DNA from: Bradyrhizobium algeriense
GTDB taxonomy: Bacteria; Pseudomonadota; Alphaproteobacteria; Rhizobiales; Xanthobacteraceae
Length of the DNA stretch: 64,000 bases
Assembly: GCF_036924595.1 (NCBI RefSeq)
Contig: NZ_JAZHRV010000001.1
Location: 3,472,001 to 3,536,000 of the forward strand
Reading direction: 5' to 3'
The notes beneath the pieces are model-generated. The model searched no databases. It had not been told where the DNA came from and worked only from the letters and a program-made list of their open reading frames with translations. Made by a program: the position numbers and the translations under genes. This document shows, in pieces, positions 1-8,591 of this stretch (its first letter is position 1; every line of letters starts with the position of its first letter).

Positions 1-87
1 CCACGCGCCACGGCGGCGCGCGCCCTCAAGCCCCCAGTCGTGGAGGCCGTAGAGGTTCTTGAAGATGCGATCCTTGTCGTCGAGCAT
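1..87 (-). CDS. nuoF: NADH-quinone oxidoreductase subunit F (5' end only)
   Basis: Beginning of NuoF, the FMN- and NADH-binding subunit of respiratory complex I on the cytoplasmic side. Only 29 codons lie in the window; the gene reads leftward off the edge. The ATG is at 87-85, with a GAGGAAG ribosome-binding site 9 bases upstream. The visible peptide opens [19 protein letters not shown] and continues into a basic stretch, the opening I know from rhizobial NuoF. It is the last visible gene of the leftward nuo operon, 19 bases after the stop of a small membrane-protein gene. Catalytic motifs lie outside the window, so the call rests on the N-terminus and the operon position. Confidence 0.9.
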   Translation of the reverse strand, partial: MLDDKDRIFKNLYGLHDWGLEGARRRGAW

Positions 88-106
88 GACTTGAAGCTTC
101 CTCAGA

Positions 107-322
107 TCAACGATTGGACTGCGCGTAAGCGAGACCCGCGGCGCATCCGCCGAAGGTCAACGCCCACAACAGGCTGGATTCGAGCGTCGCGCTCAGCGCG
201 TAACGCTGCAGCAGAAAAATGAAAACGGCCGCCGCGATGGCGTGCATGCCGATATAGCGCCAGTTCTTCATCGCGCTGACCCTTCCCTGCCCGACCACGG
301 GCAATGTGCCGTCACGCTTCAT
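107..322 (-). CDS. Small membrane protein between nuoE and nuoF
   Basis: A 71-residue protein with one clear hydrophobic segment (about residues 29-46, including [19 protein letters not shown]) and a second, weaker one (about 51-66). Its ATG at 322 overlaps the nuoE stop in an ATGA arrangement, so it is probably translationally coupled to nuoE. A longer frame extends upstream, but that part is only the nuoE sequence read out of frame, so this start was chosen. The function is not known to me. Its place inside the complex I operon suggests a small accessory or assembly factor for the enzyme, or simply a hitch-hiker; this is inference. A start at the later MKNWRYIG methionine would give a 45-residue protein. 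Confidence 0.65.
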   Translation of the reverse strand: MKRDGTLPVVGQGRVSAMKNWRYIGMHAIAAAVFIFLLQRYALSATLESSLLWALTFGGCAAGLAYAQSNR

Positions 323-930
323 GTGGTTTCCTTCAGCGTCGTCGGCCCGCCCACCGGCGCCGAGAACTGACGGTCGATCTGCGGTCCCGGCTTCGGCGGA
401 TTGCCTGACGCGAAGCCGTCGAGCACCTTGCCGAAGTTTTCCTTGGTCAGGTCCTCGTAGGTGTCCTTCCAGATCAGCACCATCGGCGCATTCACGCAGG
501 CGCCCAGGCACTCGACCTCTTCCCAGCTAAAATTGCCGTCCTTCGACAGATGGAAGGGATCGTGATGGATGCGGCTCTGGCACACCTTGATGATGTCCTC
601 GGCGCCGCGCAGGCGGCACGGCGTGGTGCCGCAGACCTGCACATGGGCTTTCTTGCCGACCGGCTGCAGTTGAAACATCGTGTAGAAGGTCGCCACTTCC
701 AGCACGCGGATGTAGGGCATTTCGAGGAGGTCGGCGACGGCGCGGATCGCGGCCTCCGAAACCCATCCCTCATGCTGTTCCTGGACGCGCCACAGGATCG
801 CAATCACTGCGGACGCCTGGCGACCCGGCGGATACTTTTCGATCTGCGCCTTGGCCCAGGCGAGGTTCTCTTCCGAGAACGTGAAGCTCGCGGGCTGCAA
901 TTCCTTCGGTGCGAGGCGGCGGACGGACAT
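319..930 (-). CDS. nuoE: NADH-quinone oxidoreductase subunit E
   Basis: NuoE, the 24-kDa-type subunit of the NADH-oxidising arm of complex I; it carries a 2Fe-2S cluster (N1a). The protein has 203 residues. The four ligands are visible as C100 and C105 (VCGTTPC) and C141 and C145 (ECLGAC). The N-terminal helical region with the [10 protein letters not shown] segment and the EVATFYTMF motif is typical of the family. It lies 11 bases after an FkbM-family methyltransferase gene and overlaps the next small gene at its stop. A proline-rich C-terminal tail of about 30 residues extends past the thioredoxin-like fold. Cytoplasmic, membrane-associated through the complex. Confidence 0.95.
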   Translation of the reverse strand: MSVRRLAPKELQPASFTFSEENLAWAKAQIEKYPPGRQASAVIAILWRVQEQHEGWVSEAAIRAVADLLEMPYIRVLEVATFYTMFQLQPVGKKAHVQVCGTTPCRLRGAEDIIKVCQSRIHHDPFHLSKDGNFSWEEVECLGACVNAPMVLIWKDTYEDLTKENFGKVLDGFASGNPPKPGPQIDRQFSAPVGGPTTLKETT

Positions 931-941
931 CGTTCAGTCTC

Positions 942-1901
942 TCATTGCACGCGGCGCCCGGCTTTCGCATTGAGCGCATCGATCCGGGCGAGCCAGAATG
1001 CGCTTGCGGTGCCGAACACGTTGTAGCCGACATGGGTTGAAACCTTGATCCGGTCCAGAATCGAAAGGTCGGTCACGGTTTCAAGGCGATTGCTGCGCGG
1101 GTCGTAGACGATCAGCTTCAGCGGAGTCTGTTCGAGCATGTAGCGCGACACGGTGTGCTGGGGATCGTTGCCGTGTTCCTCACAGAGCAGCACGCTGTCA
1201 CCCTGCATCAACCGCACGCCGCCCTTCATGGCCTCGATCTCGACGCCCTCGACGTCAAGCTTGATCAGATATTTGCCGCCGGGGGCGACCTTGCCGTCGT
1301 CGAGCAGGTTATCCAGCGCGATGACAGGCACCTCCTCGCCATCAGACTGGTCGCCGGCGATGCTGAAGGCCTCATGCTTGGTGCCGGACAGCCGCGCGGT
1401 GCCGCGTGTCGCGCCGATCGCGCATTTCATGGCTTCGAAGCGATTGCCGTTGATTTTGGCGTTGTTGGCAAGCTTCGGAAAATTCTGCCCTGACGGTTCG
1501 ATCGCGATCGCCCTGCGCGAACCAAACGGCTTGCTCGATACCAGGACCGACCAGTAGCCGTAATTGGCGCCGCAATCGAGCAGCGTGTAGTCGACGTCGG
1601 CGGAATCCTTGAACAGCAACTCGAGTTCGTTCTCGTAATGGTAGGTGCGGTTGAGCAGCTTGCTCCAGTAGCCGTCGCCATAGGGAAACTCGAAGGTCGC
1701 GTCGGGATTGAGTTTGATCTGGATGCCGCGCTCGGGCAGCGTCGTGCGCAGGAGATTGGCGCACATATTGTAGCCGCGGTGCGAAAAATTCGACGCCACC
1801 TTCGAACCCAGCACCAGCGCAATCGCGGCCAAACGCTCCCACGCGTTCGCGCCAACGAGCGCGCCCGAAGCCCGGTCAAACTGGATGGGCGCCTGCGCCA
1901 T
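942..1901 (-). CDS. FkbM-family SAM-dependent methyltransferase inside the nuo operon
   Basis: A 319-residue FkbM-type methyltransferase. The SAM-binding motif I is LLDCGANYGYWSV near residue 110, followed by an acidic post-II region (AIEPSGQNF) and the family signature IKLDVEGVEIEAM near residue 215. The ATG at 1901 overlaps the nuoD stop (TGATG); a GTG three bases upstream is the alternative start. It sits between nuoD and nuoE with only a few bases on either side, so it is co-transcribed with complex I genes. FkbM enzymes usually methylate hydroxyl groups of sugars or small molecules, and nothing in the sequence identifies the substrate. A role on a complex I subunit or quinone would be speculation. 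Confidence 0.85.
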   Translation of the reverse strand: MAQAPIQFDRASGALVGANAWERLAAIALVLGSKVASNFSHRGYNMCANLLRTTLPERGIQIKLNPDATFEFPYGDGYWSKLLNRTYHYENELELLFKDSADVDYTLLDCGANYGYWSVLVSSKPFGSRRAIAIEPSGQNFPKLANNAKINGNRFEAMKCAIGATRGTARLSGTKHEAFSIAGDQSDGEEVPVIALDNLLDDGKVAPGGKYLIKLDVEGVEIEAMKGGVRLMQGDSVLLCEEHGNDPQHTVSRYMLEQTPLKLIVYDPRSNRLETVTDLSILDRIKVSTHVGYNVFGTASAFWLARIDALNAKAGRRVQ

Positions 1902-3097
1902 CACCTATCGACCTCTCCGAACACGATATCGAGCGAGCCGAGAATGGCGGAGACGTCGGCGAGCAGATGGCCTTTGCAGATAAAATCCATCGCTTGCAGA
2001 TGGGCAAAGCCCGGCGCGCGGATCTTGCACTTGTAGGGCTTGTTGGTGCCGTCGGAGACCAGATAGACGCCGAACTCGCCCTTCGGCGCCTCTACCGCGG
2101 CGTAGACCTCGCCGGCCGGCACGTGCACGCCTTCGGTATAGAGCTTGAAGTGATGGATCAGCGCTTCCATCGAGCGCTTCATCTCGCCGCGACGGGGCGG
2201 CGCGATCTTGTTGTCTTCGACGACGACCGGGCCCTGGCCATCCGGCGCACGAAGTTTCGCAATGCACTGCTTCATGATGCGCACGGACTGGCGCATCTCT
2301 TCCATGCGGATGCAGTAGCGGTCGTAGCAGTCGCCGTTCTTGCCGATCGGAATATCGAAATCCATCTCGGCGTAGCATTCATAGGGCTGCGCCTTGCGCA
2401 GGTCCCAGGCAGCGCCCGAGCCGCGCACCATCACGCCGGAAAAACCCCACTCCCAGGCCTGCTGCAGCGTCACCACGCCGATATCGACGTTGCGCTGCTT
2501 GAAGATGCGGTTGCCGGTCAGAAGCGTTTCGAGGTCCGCGACCACCTGCAGGAACGGATCGCACCAAGCTTCGATGTCGTCGATCAGTTTCGGCGGCAGG
2601 TCCTGATGCACGCCGCCGACGCGGAAATAGGTCGCATGCATGCGCGCGCCGGAGGCCCGCTCATAGAACACCATGAGCTTTTCGCGCTCTTCAAAGCCCC
2701 ACAGCGGCGGCGTCAGCGCGCCGACGTCCATCGCCTGGGTGGTGACATTGAGCAGATGCGACAGGATGCGGCCGATCTCGCAATAGAGCACGCGGATCAA
2801 CTGCCCGCGGCGTGGCACCGCGATGCCGAGCAGCTTTTCCGCCGCGAGACAGAACGCGTGCTCCTGATTCATCGGCGCGACGTAATCGAGCCGGTCGAAA
2901 TATCCAATCGCCTGCAGATAGGTCTTGTGCTCGATCAGCTTTTCGGTACCGCGGTGCAGAAGGCCGATATGCGGATCGACGCGCTCGACGACTTCGCCAT
3001 CGAGCTCCAGCACCAAGCGCAACACGCCATGCGCGGCCGGATGCTGCGGCCCAAAGTTGATGGTAAAATTGCGAAGGTTTTGCGGTTGTTCGTTCAT
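1901..3097 (-). CDS. nuoD: NADH-quinone oxidoreductase subunit D
   Basis: NuoD, the 49-kDa-type subunit that helps form the quinone-binding chamber of complex I in the peripheral arm. It has 398 residues, the normal length for a stand-alone NuoD not fused to NuoC. The N-terminus carries the [10 protein letters not shown] motif, which contributes to the quinone site, followed by HRGTEKLIE and the [13 protein letters not shown] segment. The C-terminus ends in the conserved [19 protein letters not shown]. It starts 2 bases after nuoC and its stop overlaps the FkbM gene, so translation is tightly coupled along the operon. The opening [17 protein letters not shown] fits the usual start. Confidence 0.97.
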   Translation of the reverse strand: MNEQPQNLRNFTINFGPQHPAAHGVLRLVLELDGEVVERVDPHIGLLHRGTEKLIEHKTYLQAIGYFDRLDYVAPMNQEHAFCLAAEKLLGIAVPRRGQLIRVLYCEIGRILSHLLNVTTQAMDVGALTPPLWGFEEREKLMVFYERASGARMHATYFRVGGVHQDLPPKLIDDIEAWCDPFLQVVADLETLLTGNRIFKQRNVDIGVVTLQQAWEWGFSGVMVRGSGAAWDLRKAQPYECYAEMDFDIPIGKNGDCYDRYCIRMEEMRQSVRIMKQCIAKLRAPDGQGPVVVEDNKIAPPRRGEMKRSMEALIHHFKLYTEGVHVPAGEVYAAVEAPKGEFGVYLVSDGTNKPYKCKIRAPGFAHLQAMDFICKGHLLADVSAILGSLDIVFGEVDR

Positions 3098-3099
3098 GG

Positions 3100-3711
3100 T
3101 CAGGCCTTCGGCTCAGCCTTCTCATCGCCCGGCAGCGGATAGTCCGCGCCTTCCCACGGCGAGAGGAAATCGAATTTGCGGAATTCCTGGTTGAGGCGGA
3201 CCGGCTCGTAGACCACCCGCTTCTCCTGGTCGTCGTAGCGGACCTCCACGAAGCCCGTGAGCGGGAAATCCTTGCGCAGCGGATGGCCGTCAAAACCGTA
3301 ATCCGTCAATAGCCGCCGCATATCGGGGTGGCCGGTGAAGATCACGCCGTAGAGATCGTAGGTCTCGCGCTCGAACCAGTCGGCGCCGGGAAACACCTCG
3401 ATGATCGAGGGTACCTGCGTGGTTTCGTCGGCCTCGGCGCGGACGCGGATGCGCTCATTCAGCGTCGGCGACAACAGGTGGTAGACCACGTCGAAGCGCT
3501 TTTCGCGGCCGGGATAGTCGACCGCCGTCACGTCGGTGATGTTGATGAAGCGCAGCGCGGGATCATCGCGCAGGTACTTCATGACCTCGACGATCTTCGT
3601 CGCATCGACCGTGACGGTGAGCTGGTTGAACGCGACCGCATGGGCGCTCGCCGCGCCGCCAAGCGCGCTAACAATCGTCTGCCCAAGGGCGTCGAGCTTG
3701 CCGTCGTCCAT
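3100..3711 (-). CDS. nuoC: NADH-quinone oxidoreductase subunit C
   Basis: NuoC, the 30-kDa-type subunit of complex I, which holds the NuoB-NuoD module together in the peripheral arm. It has 203 residues. The diagnostic stretch [20 protein letters not shown] lies near residue 115, followed by [19 protein letters not shown]; both are family signatures. The acidic C-terminal tail ends in GDEKAEPKA. It lies 10 bases after nuoB and 2 bases before nuoD. No cofactor is expected in this subunit and none is seen. Confidence 0.96.
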   Translation of the reverse strand: MDDGKLDALGQTIVSALGGAASAHAVAFNQLTVTVDATKIVEVMKYLRDDPALRFINITDVTAVDYPGREKRFDVVYHLLSPTLNERIRVRAEADETTQVPSIIEVFPGADWFERETYDLYGVIFTGHPDMRRLLTDYGFDGHPLRKDFPLTGFVEVRYDDQEKRVVYEPVRLNQEFRKFDFLSPWEGADYPLPGDEKAEPKA

Positions 3712-3721
3712 TACCTAAACC

Positions 3722-4312
3722 TTAGCGTTCGATGGTCCCGATGCGCCGGATCTTCTTCTGCAGCAGCAATATGCCGTAGAGCAGCGCCTCCGCCGTCGGC
3801 GGGCATCCGGGCACGTAGATGTCGATCGGCACGATGCGGTCGCAGCCGCGCACCACCGAGTAGGAATAGTGATAGTAGCCGCCGCCATTGGCGCACGACC
3901 CCATCGAGATCACGTAGCGCGGCTCAGGCATCTGGTCGTAGACCTTGCGCAGCGCCGGCGCCATCTTGTTGGTCAGCGTGCCCGCCACGATCATGACGTC
4001 GGACTGCCGCGGCGAAGCGCGCGGGGCGAAGCCGAAGCGCTCGACGTCGTAGCGCGGCATCGACACCTGCATCATCTCGACCGCGCAGCAGGCAAGGCCG
4101 AACGTCATCCACATCAGGGATCCCGTCCGCGCCCAGGTGATCAGGTCGTCGGCGGCGGCGACGAAGAAGCCCTTGTCCGAAAGCTCGTGGTTGACCTCGA
4201 GGAAGAACGGATCATTGGCGCCGACCGGCCTGCCGGTAGCGGGATCGAGAATGCCCTTCGGCGCCTGCGCGATCGCGGGCGAAGAGCCTGTTGCTGTCGG
4301 GCTCAGTCCCAT
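3722..4312 (-). CDS. nuoB: NADH-quinone oxidoreductase subunit B
   Basis: NuoB carries the terminal 4Fe-4S cluster N2, the direct electron donor to quinone in complex I. With the ATG at 4312 the protein has 196 residues. The cluster ligands are C75 and C76 (the tandem cysteine of LACCAVEMM), C140 ([16 protein letters not shown]) and C170 ([14 protein letters not shown]). A GTG seven codons upstream (4333) stays in frame, but the MGLSPTATG opening matches rhizobial NuoB as I recall it. The start lies inside the 3' end of nuoA, a 10-base overlap that suggests coupled translation. Confidence 0.96.
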   Translation of the reverse strand: MGLSPTATGSSPAIAQAPKGILDPATGRPVGANDPFFLEVNHELSDKGFFVAAADDLITWARTGSLMWMTFGLACCAVEMMQVSMPRYDVERFGFAPRASPRQSDVMIVAGTLTNKMAPALRKVYDQMPEPRYVISMGSCANGGGYYHYSYSVVRGCDRIVPIDIYVPGCPPTAEALLYGILLLQKKIRRIGTIER

Positions 4313-4668
4313 TCCAGCGCGCCTTTCTTCCACTCATAAGCAAAGCCGACCGTGAGGACGGCGAGGAACACCATCATCGACCAGAAGCCGGTGGCGCCGA
4401 GCTTGCCGAAGGCGACCGCCCACGGGAACAGGAACGCCACTTCGAGGTCGAAGATGATGAAGAGGATCGCGACCAGATAGAAGCGGACGTCGAACTTCAT
4501 ACGGGCGTCGTCGAATGCGTTGAATCCGCATTCATAGGCGGAGAGCTTTTCCGGATCCGGCTGCTGGAACGCGACCAGGAACGGAGCGATCAGGAGCGCC
4601 AGACCGATCAGGCTCGCCACCCCGATAAACACGACAAGTGGAAGGTAATTCTGCAGGATGCCGGTCAT
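4303..4668 (-). CDS. nuoA: NADH-quinone oxidoreductase subunit A
   Basis: NuoA, a small membrane subunit of complex I with three transmembrane helices (roughly residues 8-30, 62-85 and 92-113). The 121-residue protein contains the family motifs [16 protein letters not shown], whose loop cysteine lies near the quinone cavity, and [21 protein letters not shown] with its membrane-embedded acidic residues. It is the first gene of the leftward nuo operon, so the operon promoter must lie in 4669-4865. It overlaps nuoB by 10 bases at its 3' end. Confidence 0.97.
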   Translation of the reverse strand: MTGILQNYLPLVVFIGVASLIGLALLIAPFLVAFQQPDPEKLSAYECGFNAFDDARMKFDVRFYLVAILFIIFDLEVAFLFPWAVAFGKLGATGFWSMMVFLAVLTVGFAYEWKKGALEWD

Positions 4669-4865
4669 CGGCGGTGCCTTTTCCTGCGGATTTGGCCGCA
4701 GATTCGTTGATTGGAATTATTCTTGGCTTAGCGCAGCGCAACAGAGGGCGCAAGACAAGCCGGCTTGAGGGTAATGCCTGCGTTTGACGCATCCGCAGAA
4801 CCCGAAAAAGTGTTGCGTTCCGGCCTCGCCCGACCAACGCGCGCCGGGCCGCAAGGTGCCGAATT
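4669..4865. promoter_or_regulatory. Intergenic region upstream of nuoA
   Basis: This 197-base gap separates the start of nuoA from the stop of the marR gene, both leftward. It should hold the nuo promoter. I see no clear -35/-10 pair and no strong terminator hairpin for marR, so the content is inferred from position only. Confidence 0.4.
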
Positions 4866-5375
4866 TCAGTTCAAATCCTTTTCATCTGCGAGCATCTGGG
4901 CGGCCGTGTCCGTCAGGCGGTCGATCTGCCCCAGCAGTACCTCGAGCTCGTCCTTGCCCAGCTGTTCCAGGAGCCGCCGGTTGCGCTCCTGCGCGCCTGC
5001 CACAATGGTGTCATGCGCCGCCAGGCCCGCCTTGGTCAGGCAAACCAGCGTCTCGCGGTTGTCCCGCGGATTGACCTCCTTGGCGACCAGCTTCCGCGTG
5101 ACCAGTTCCGCCAGTGCGCGGCTGATCTGCCCCTTGTCCATGCCGACCGCTTCCGCGAGCCTGATGACGCTCATCGGCGGCCGCCGCCCCAGCGAGGCCA
5201 CCAGACCGAACTCCACCGAGGACAGCCCCGCCAGCCGCTTGTAGCGCAGGATCGCGCCGCGCTTGAGCAGATTGGCCAGCACCATCAGCCGCGACGACAT
5301 CATCGCGGTGATCGGCGCCAGCTCCTCAGCCGCAGCGGGCGGCGGCGCGGCCTGCTTTCCCGGTTTCTGGTTCAT
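4866..5375 (-). CDS. MarR-family transcriptional regulator
   Basis: A winged-helix repressor-type regulator of 169 residues from the ATG at 5375, which has an AGAGG ribosome-binding site 6 bases upstream; the longer frame to 5441 lacks one. The helix-turn-helix region reads LSSVEFGLVASLG followed by IRLAEAVGMDKGQISRALAELV (about residues 50-90), and the wing has the typical D-x-R-x3 pattern in VNPRDNRETLVCLT. Family members act as dimers and often respond to aromatic ligands. It is divergent from a Rieske oxygenase gene with 168 bases between the two starts, so it probably controls that gene and itself. Ligand unknown. Confidence 0.9.
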   Translation of the reverse strand: MNQKPGKQAAPPPAAAEELAPITAMMSSRLMVLANLLKRGAILRYKRLAGLSSVEFGLVASLGRRPPMSVIRLAEAVGMDKGQISRALAELVTRKLVAKEVNPRDNRETLVCLTKAGLAAHDTIVAGAQERNRRLLEQLGKDELEVLLGQIDRLTDTAAQMLADEKDLN

Positions 5376-5466
5376 AGCAAACCTCTGCCAACAAAGTAGG
5401 CCGGTGCCAAGCTCGCCGGCGATGGCGATCGAACAAGACAATCGACCGATACGATATGACGATCGT

Positions 5467-5477
5467 TGACATTGTCA
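5467..5477. promoter_or_regulatory. Short palindrome between the marR and Rieske oxygenase genes
   Basis: TGACATTGTCA is a perfect 5+1+5 inverted repeat in the divergent intergenic region, about 90 bases upstream of the marR start and 67 bases upstream of the oxygenase start. A looser ATGAC/GTCAT pair surrounds it. Its position and symmetry suit a MarR dimer operator, but no footprint or second site supports the assignment. Confidence 0.35.
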
Positions 5478-5543
5478 TCTATTTGCATTTCACTAAACTT
5501 CCATACGACCGCGGCGCCAAAAGCCGCGGCGGGAGGAAACGGC

Positions 5544-6734
5544 ATGAACATTACGCAGCGGGATCGCGATCTCGGGACCGGCTATGCCATGAAGCCGTCC
5601 ACCACGCGGACCGAACTGACCTCGGTCGGCCGCGGCACGCCGATGGGCGAACTGCTGCGGCGCTACTGGCACCCCGTCGGACTTGTTGCCGACGCTACCG
5701 ATATCCCCAGAAAACTACGCGTGCTCGGCGAGGACCTGGTGCTGTTTCGCGACAGGCACGCCCGAGTCGGCCTGCTGCACGCCCGCTGCTGCCATCGCGG
5801 CACCACGCTCTATTACGGCAAGGTCGAGGAAGACGGCATCCGCTGCTGCTATCACGGCTGGAAGTTCGACACCGAGGGCCGTTGCCTCGAACAACCCTGC
5901 GAGCCCGAAGGCGGCCTGTTCAAGGACAAGGTGCGCCAGCCCTGGTATCCCCTGCAGGAACGCTACGGCCTGATCTTCGCCTACCTCGGGCCCGCCGAGA
6001 AGCGGCCGGCCCTGCCGCGCTACGAATGCCTGGAAAACATGGACGATGGCGAGTTCGTCGAGGCCGATGACTCTTCCATCGGTGGCGGCGGCCCCGCCGT
6101 CATCCCCTGCAACTGGCTGCAGCATTTCGAAAACGTGGTCGACCCCTACCACGTCCCGGTGCTGCACGGCTCGTTCTCGGGGCCGCAATTCACCAACATG
6201 ATGGCCTCGATGCCGGAGGTGAAGTTCGAGATGTCGCCGCGCGGCGTCATCGTGCGCTCGATCCGACGTCAGGACGACGGCAAGGTGTTTTATCGGGTGA
6301 CGGAAGCCGCCCTCCCCACGCTGCGCGTGGTGCCCAATCCGCGCGTCGCGCAATTCGCCCGCGTCGAATCGATCGGCTGGACGCTGCCGATCGACGACAC
6401 GTCGTTCCGCATCTATGTCGCCGGCCGGGTGAAGAATTCGGGCGACATCGGGCGGATGCGCTCAAAATTCAACGGCAAGTTCTGGTGGGACATGACCGAA
6501 CAGGAGCACCAGCAATTCCCGGGCGACTACGAGGCGCAGGTCGGCCAGGGCCCGGTGACGCTGCACTCAGAAGAGCATTTCGGCCAGAGCGACCGCGGCA
6601 TCCTGATGATCCGGCGGATGCTGGGCGATCAGCTGGAAGCTTTGGCCGCGGGCCGCGATCCGATCGGCGTCTCCTTTGATTCAAACGCGCCGCCGGTTGA
6701 ATTCGAGGCGGGGAATTTCATTCGCGAGGCGTGA
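5544..6734 (+). CDS. Rieske non-haem iron oxygenase, terminal oxygenase subunit
   Basis: A 396-residue aromatic-ring-hydroxylating or O-demethylating oxygenase alpha subunit. The ATG at 5544 follows a GGGAGGAAA ribosome-binding site; an upstream in-frame ATG has none. The Rieske 2Fe-2S ligands are C82 and H84 (CCHRG) and C101 and H104 (CCYHGW). The mononuclear iron site is visible as D200-P-Y-H203-x4-H208. The size and motifs resemble the phthalate 4,5-dioxygenase / vanillate demethylase branch rather than the benzoate or naphthalene type. No reductase or ferredoxin gene is adjacent, so the electron donor must be encoded elsewhere. An MFS transporter follows 40 bases downstream, suggesting an uptake-plus-oxidation cassette under the divergent MarR regulator. 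Substrate unknown. Confidence 0.88.
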   Translation: MNITQRDRDLGTGYAMKPSTTRTELTSVGRGTPMGELLRRYWHPVGLVADATDIPRKLRVLGEDLVLFRDRHARVGLLHARCCHRGTTLYYGKVEEDGIRCCYHGWKFDTEGRCLEQPCEPEGGLFKDKVRQPWYPLQERYGLIFAYLGPAEKRPALPRYECLENMDDGEFVEADDSSIGGGGPAVIPCNWLQHFENVVDPYHVPVLHGSFSGPQFTNMMASMPEVKFEMSPRGVIVRSIRRQDDGKVFYRVTEAALPTLRVVPNPRVAQFARVESIGWTLPIDDTSFRIYVAGRVKNSGDIGRMRSKFNGKFWWDMTEQEHQQFPGDYEAQVGQGPVTLHSEEHFGQSDRGILMIRRMLGDQLEALAAGRDPIGVSFDSNAPPVEFEAGNFIREA

Positions 6735-6774
6735 GCCGGCACGTTCGGCAAAAGACAACATCCAGGGGGAAAGC

Positions 6775-8067
6775 ATGGTCGATCTCGCGCCGCAGGCGAC
6801 TGTTCAAGCGGAGGCCGCCGCAAGGCCCTCGATCCGGCGCTATTACGTGCTCGCGCTGTTGACCGGCATCTATGCGCTGAACTTCCTCGACCGCACCATC
6901 TTCAACGTCCTGATCGAGCCGATCAAAAAGGAGTTTGCGCTCAGCGACACCACGATGGGCCTGCTGGCAGGCTTCGGCTTCGTGCTGTTCTATTCGCTGC
7001 TCGGCATCCCGATCGCGCGCCTCGCCGACCGCTTCAACCGCCGCAACATCGTGGCCGTTGCGCTGGCGTTCTGGAGCGCGATGACGGTGTTCTGCGGCAT
7101 GGCGCACAGCGTGACGACGCTGGCGCTCGCGCGCATCGGCGTCGGCATCGGCGAATCCGGCGGCACGCCCGCCTCGCAGTCGATCATTGCCGATCTCTTC
7201 AGCAAGAACGAACGCCCGCGCGCGCTCGGCGTCTACGCCATCGGCACTTATCTCGGCGTATTCCTCGGCTATTTCATCGGCGGCTATATCAACCAGTACT
7301 ACGGCTGGCGGATGGCGTTCTATGTCGCCGGCCTGCCCGGCATCGCGCTCGCCGCGGTGCTGTGGCTGACGATCTCCGAGCCGAAGCGCGGGGCGATGGC
7401 GGAGACGTTCACGCCGGAGCCGATCAGGCCGACGCTCGGCTTCCTCGCCTCGCAGCGAACGTTTGTCATTTTGCTCGCGGGCTTTTGTCTCACCACCTAC
7501 ACCAACTACGCGACCTCGGCCTGGATTCCGCCGTTCCTGGCGCGGGTGCACCATCTCTCCAGCGCCGAAATCGGCACCTATGCCGGCACCTTCAAGGGGC
7601 TGTGCGGCATCGCCGGCACGCTGCTCGGCGGATTCATGGTGGCCCAGATCAGCCGCCGCGACGATCGCTGGAAGCTGTGGGCACCCGCGATCACGTCAGG
7701 CCTCGCGGGACCGGTGTTTGCGCTTTGCATGCTGACACCGGACTTCACCACGATGGTGGCGACACTGGCCGCCACCTCGCTCCTGGTCGGCTTTCATCTC
7801 GGCCCGATCTTTGCAATCGCGCAAACCGTCGCCAAGCCGAGCATGCGGGCGCTGGCTTCCGCCATCATGCTGCTGACAGCCGCCGGATTCGGCCAGGGCG
7901 TCGGCCCGCTCGCGGTCGGCATGCTCAACGACGCGCTGAAGAATGACTATGGCGCGCAGGCCGTGCGGTATTCGCTGCTGTCGGCTGCGGTCACGACCAC
8001 GCTCGGCGCCCTTTTGTTCATCTGGGCGGCACGGTCGATACGCGCCGACATTCAGCGGGCGAGCTGA
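6775..8067 (+). CDS. MFS transporter, spinster/aromatic-acid-like
   Basis: A 430-residue major facilitator with about 12 transmembrane segments. The start at 6775 is preceded by AGGGGGAAAG. N-terminal signatures include YALNFLDRTIFNVLIEPIKK and the loop 2-3 motif GIPIARLADRFNRRN, the MFS G-x3-D-R-x-G/R-R pattern. The segment RIGVGIGESGGTPASQSI is typical of the spinster-like branch. It lies 40 bases downstream of the Rieske oxygenase and is probably co-transcribed, so it may import the substrate of that enzyme; this is inferred from context. No terminator is obvious after the stop. Confidence 0.88.
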   Translation: MVDLAPQATVQAEAAARPSIRRYYVLALLTGIYALNFLDRTIFNVLIEPIKKEFALSDTTMGLLAGFGFVLFYSLLGIPIARLADRFNRRNIVAVALAFWSAMTVFCGMAHSVTTLALARIGVGIGESGGTPASQSIIADLFSKNERPRALGVYAIGTYLGVFLGYFIGGYINQYYGWRMAFYVAGLPGIALAAVLWLTISEPKRGAMAETFTPEPIRPTLGFLASQRTFVILLAGFCLTTYTNYATSAWIPPFLARVHHLSSAEIGTYAGTFKGLCGIAGTLLGGFMVAQISRRDDRWKLWAPAITSGLAGPVFALCMLTPDFTTMVATLAATSLLVGFHLGPIFAIAQTVAKPSMRALASAIMLLTAAGFGQGVGPLAVGMLNDALKNDYGAQAVRYSLLSAAVTTTLGALLFIWAARSIRADIQRAS

Positions 8068-8167
8068 CCGGCCGGCTCGCCGCCGGCGCTTCCTCCTTTG
8101 TTTTTATTGTTGTTTTGATACCGGCCCGCGTCCCCGCGGCCCGCATCGCTGTGGGTTAGGATCTGTA

Positions 8168-8183
8168 TGTGATCTACATCACG
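8168..8183. promoter_or_regulatory. CRP/FNR-family-like binding site
   Basis: TGTGATCTACATCACG contains GTGA-N6-TCAC, the core recognition pattern of CRP-type regulators. The inner TGAT-N4-ATCA is also the core of FNR/FixK sites (TTGAT-N4-ATCAA). It lies about 130 bases upstream of the small protein gene at 8316 and is the most symmetric element in that intergenic region. Bradyrhizobium encodes many CRP/FNR paralogues, so I cannot say which one would bind. Confidence 0.45.
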
Positions 8184-8315
8184 GATGATTTGGCAGAAAA
8201 CAGGCGAAATACCGGCCGAATGAAACCATTTTGCCGAAACGGCGAAACGATCCTGAAACACACAGGGCGTACCTCTCTCACAGCAGGGACGCGGAAGGCG
8301 TCCGGGAGGCATCAC

Positions 8316-8510
8316 ATGAACCACTCAATTCACTCAGCGGATCGCAGTACCCACCTGAAGATCGTGGTTGTCGCGCTCGTGGCGGGGATCGCGGTGGCAG
8401 CTTTCGGCATTTCCGCCCGGACCGGTGCGGATTACAGCCAGACGGCGCAGGTCGTGAAGGCCGGCAAGGCGGTGGTCGTCACCAGCTCGAACACCTCGAC
8501 GGTCCGTTAG
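8316..8510 (+). CDS. Small single-pass membrane protein, conserved hypothetical
   Basis: A 64-residue protein starting MNHSIHSADRSTHLK, with one hydrophobic helix (about residues 16-31, IVVVALVAGIAVAAFGI) followed by a short polar tail. The ATG at 8316 has GGGAGG 6 bases upstream. I recognise it as one of a family of very short membrane or exported peptides that is common, often in several copies, in Bradyrhizobium genomes; no function is known to me. A CRP/FNR-like palindrome lies 130 bases upstream and a strong terminator immediately downstream, so it looks like a monocistronic, regulated gene. Confidence 0.7.
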   Translation: MNHSIHSADRSTHLKIVVVALVAGIAVAAFGISARTGADYSQTAQVVKAGKAVVVTSSNTSTVR

Positions 8511-8537
8511 CGGTATCGATTTTATTGGAATAAAAAC

Positions 8538-8563
8538 GGCCGCCTTCGGGTGGCCTTTTTGTT
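8538..8563 (+). terminator. Rho-independent terminator after the small membrane protein gene
   Basis: GGCCGCC, a TTCG tetraloop and GGTGGCC (8538-8555) form a seven-base-pair stem with one G-T pair, followed directly by TTTTTGTTT. It ends the transcript of the gene at 8316-8510. Confidence 0.85.
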
Positions 8564-8591
8564 TGCGGCCGGTCGTGAAGAAATCGGTATC

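Noticed and set aside
107..511. A longer 134-codon version of the small nuo-operon protein
   Set aside because: The extra N-terminal part is nuoE sequence in another frame. The ATGA overlap at 319-322 gives a natural start.
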